Source: DATKQI01 sp035532755
GTDB taxonomy: Bacteria > Pseudomonadota > Alphaproteobacteria > Acetobacterales > Acetobacteraceae
Assembly: GCA_035532755.1 (NCBI GenBank)
Contig: DATKQI010000323.1
Coordinates: forward strand, 1 to 5,654
Length of the DNA stretch: 5,654 nucleotides
Reading direction: 5' to 3'
Positions 5,106 to 5,654 of the stretch are shown piece by piece. The stretch's first letter is position 1; every line of letters begins with the position of its first letter. The position numbers were made by a program, and so were the translations under genes. The notes under the pieces are model-generated. The model saw nothing but the letters and a program-made list of their open reading frames with translations. It did not search any database and had not been told where the DNA came from.

Positions 5106-5654
5106 ATGATCGGCCGCCGCGCCCTGCTCGCGGCGGCAGTCCTGCGCCCCGGCTGGCCCGATCTGGGGGCGAGAACCTTCGCCACCTTGCGCGCACGGCT
5201 CGCCGCCCTCCCTGCCGGGCCGGCGCTGCTGCGCAGCTATGACGTGCGGCACGGGGCGCACGAGACCGATTTCGACCGCACCAACGCCGTATGCGCATAT
5301 GTTTATGACAATGCTCTGGCCGGCCACGCCCTGCTGGCGGCCGGCGACCGGGCGGGGGCGATGCGGATCGGGCAGGCGCTCGCCATCGCCCAGCGGAATG
5401 ACCGCTTCTATCACGACGGCCGGCTCCGCAACGCCTATGCCGCCGGGCCGATGACCCGGCCGGCGAAGCTGCCTGGCTGGTGGGATGTGCAGGCGAAGCG
5501 GTGGGCGGAAGACCCGTATCAGGCGGGCACAGCGGCCGGCGTGGTGGCCTGGGCGATGCTGCTGTGGCTGGCGCTGGACGATGCGAAGCTGCGCGCGGCG
5601 GCGGTGCTGGCGGCGGGCTGGGTCGAGGCCAACCTGCGCGGCCCGCACGGCTAT
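5106..5654 (+). CDS. Probable alpha/alpha-barrel (six-hairpin-like) protein, 3' truncated
   Basis: An open frame from the ATG at 5106 runs 183 codons to the window end without a stop, so it is incomplete. The ATG follows the hydrolase stop by 4 bp, with no clear ribosome binding site, so coupling to the upstream gene is likely. The N-terminus MIGRRALLAAAVL has paired arginines and a short hydrophobic stretch that might belong to a short or Tat-like signal, but no clear cleavage site follows. Distinctive segments are FDRTNAVCAYVYDNALAG (56-73), NDRFYHDGRLRNAYAAGP (98-115), LPGWWD (122-127), EDPYQAGTAAG (135-145) and the repeating Ala/Leu helices between them. Helical repeats joined by Trp/Tyr/Asp-rich loops resemble six-hairpin glycosidase or sugar-epimerase folds. 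I recall uncharacterised proteins with the DRTNAVC-YVYDNALAG signature, but no established function. Carbohydrate activity is inference. Confidence 0.72.
   Translation, partial: MIGRRALLAAAVLRPGWPDLGARTFATLRARLAALPAGPALLRSYDVRHGAHETDFDRTNAVCAYVYDNALAGHALLAAGDRAGAMRIGQALAIAQRNDRFYHDGRLRNAYAAGPMTRPAKLPGWWDVQAKRWAEDPYQAGTAAGVVAWAMLLWLALDDAKLRAAAVLAAGWVEANLRGPHGY

Noticed and set aside
4639..5109. 156-codon plus-strand open frame inside the hydrolase gene
   Set aside because: It is a shifted frame of the hydrolase gene. The Arg/Gly-rich translation has no conserved features.
3353..5185. 610-codon open frame on the minus strand
   Set aside because: It lies wholly antisense to the dehydratase and hydrolase genes, whose family motifs and catalytic residues are intact. 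The product is a low-complexity Gly/Ala/Arg/His mixture with no family resemblance, as expected for an antisense frame in very GC-rich DNA.

Overview
The window is a high-GC bacterial chromosome segment. Codons end strongly in G/C, there is little intergenic DNA and gene junctions overlap. Together with the gene families present (a two-gene polyprenyl-sugar/GT39 pair, and a small orphan protein I associate with that group), this suggests an alphaproteobacterium, possibly Acetobacteraceae. That placement is inference from composition and gene style, not from a marker gene.

Left part, minus strand (1-764): a toxin-antitoxin pair of the HigBA type in toxin-first order. higB is complete (74-358), and the first 19 codons of higA are visible (1-58) before the window edge. 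Upstream of higB is an 88-bp A/T-richer gap with a good sigma70-like promoter (TTGACG, 17 bp, TACCTT). Its -10 box lies only 7 bp before the ATG, so the toxin mRNA may be leaderless. A 9-bp perfect inverted repeat straddles this promoter and is a candidate operator. Next comes a small minus-strand gene (447-764, 105 aa) of unknown function with its own ribosome binding site and a plausible promoter at 792-820.

Right part, plus strand (877-5654, running off the end): five tightly packed genes that look like one operon. (1) A GT2 glycosyltransferase of the DPM1/polyprenyl-phosphate type fused to a C-terminal GtrA membrane domain. (2) An ArnT/PMT-like GT39 integral-membrane glycosyltransferase, probably starting at TTG and overlapping gene 1 by 4 bp. 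(3) A PLP-dependent serine/threonine dehydratase or serine-racemase-like enzyme, overlapping gene 2 by ATGA. (4) A dienelactone-hydrolase family alpha/beta hydrolase with a perfect AAGGAGG ribosome binding site. (5) The first 183 codons of a gene resembling alpha/alpha-barrel (six-hairpin) carbohydrate-active proteins.

Genes 1 and 2 make a coherent unit: synthesis of a lipid-linked sugar on the cytoplasmic face, transfer across the membrane, and delivery to an acceptor on the outer face. The donor sugar and acceptor cannot be read from sequence. Genes 3 and 4 are metabolic enzymes with no clear link to glycosylation. Gene 5 might be linked if it does act on sugars. Apart from the regulatory layout upstream of higB, the window looks like ordinary housekeeping and accessory content. 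I see no CRISPR array, mobile element, rRNA or tRNA, and no gene-free stretch longer than 112 bp.
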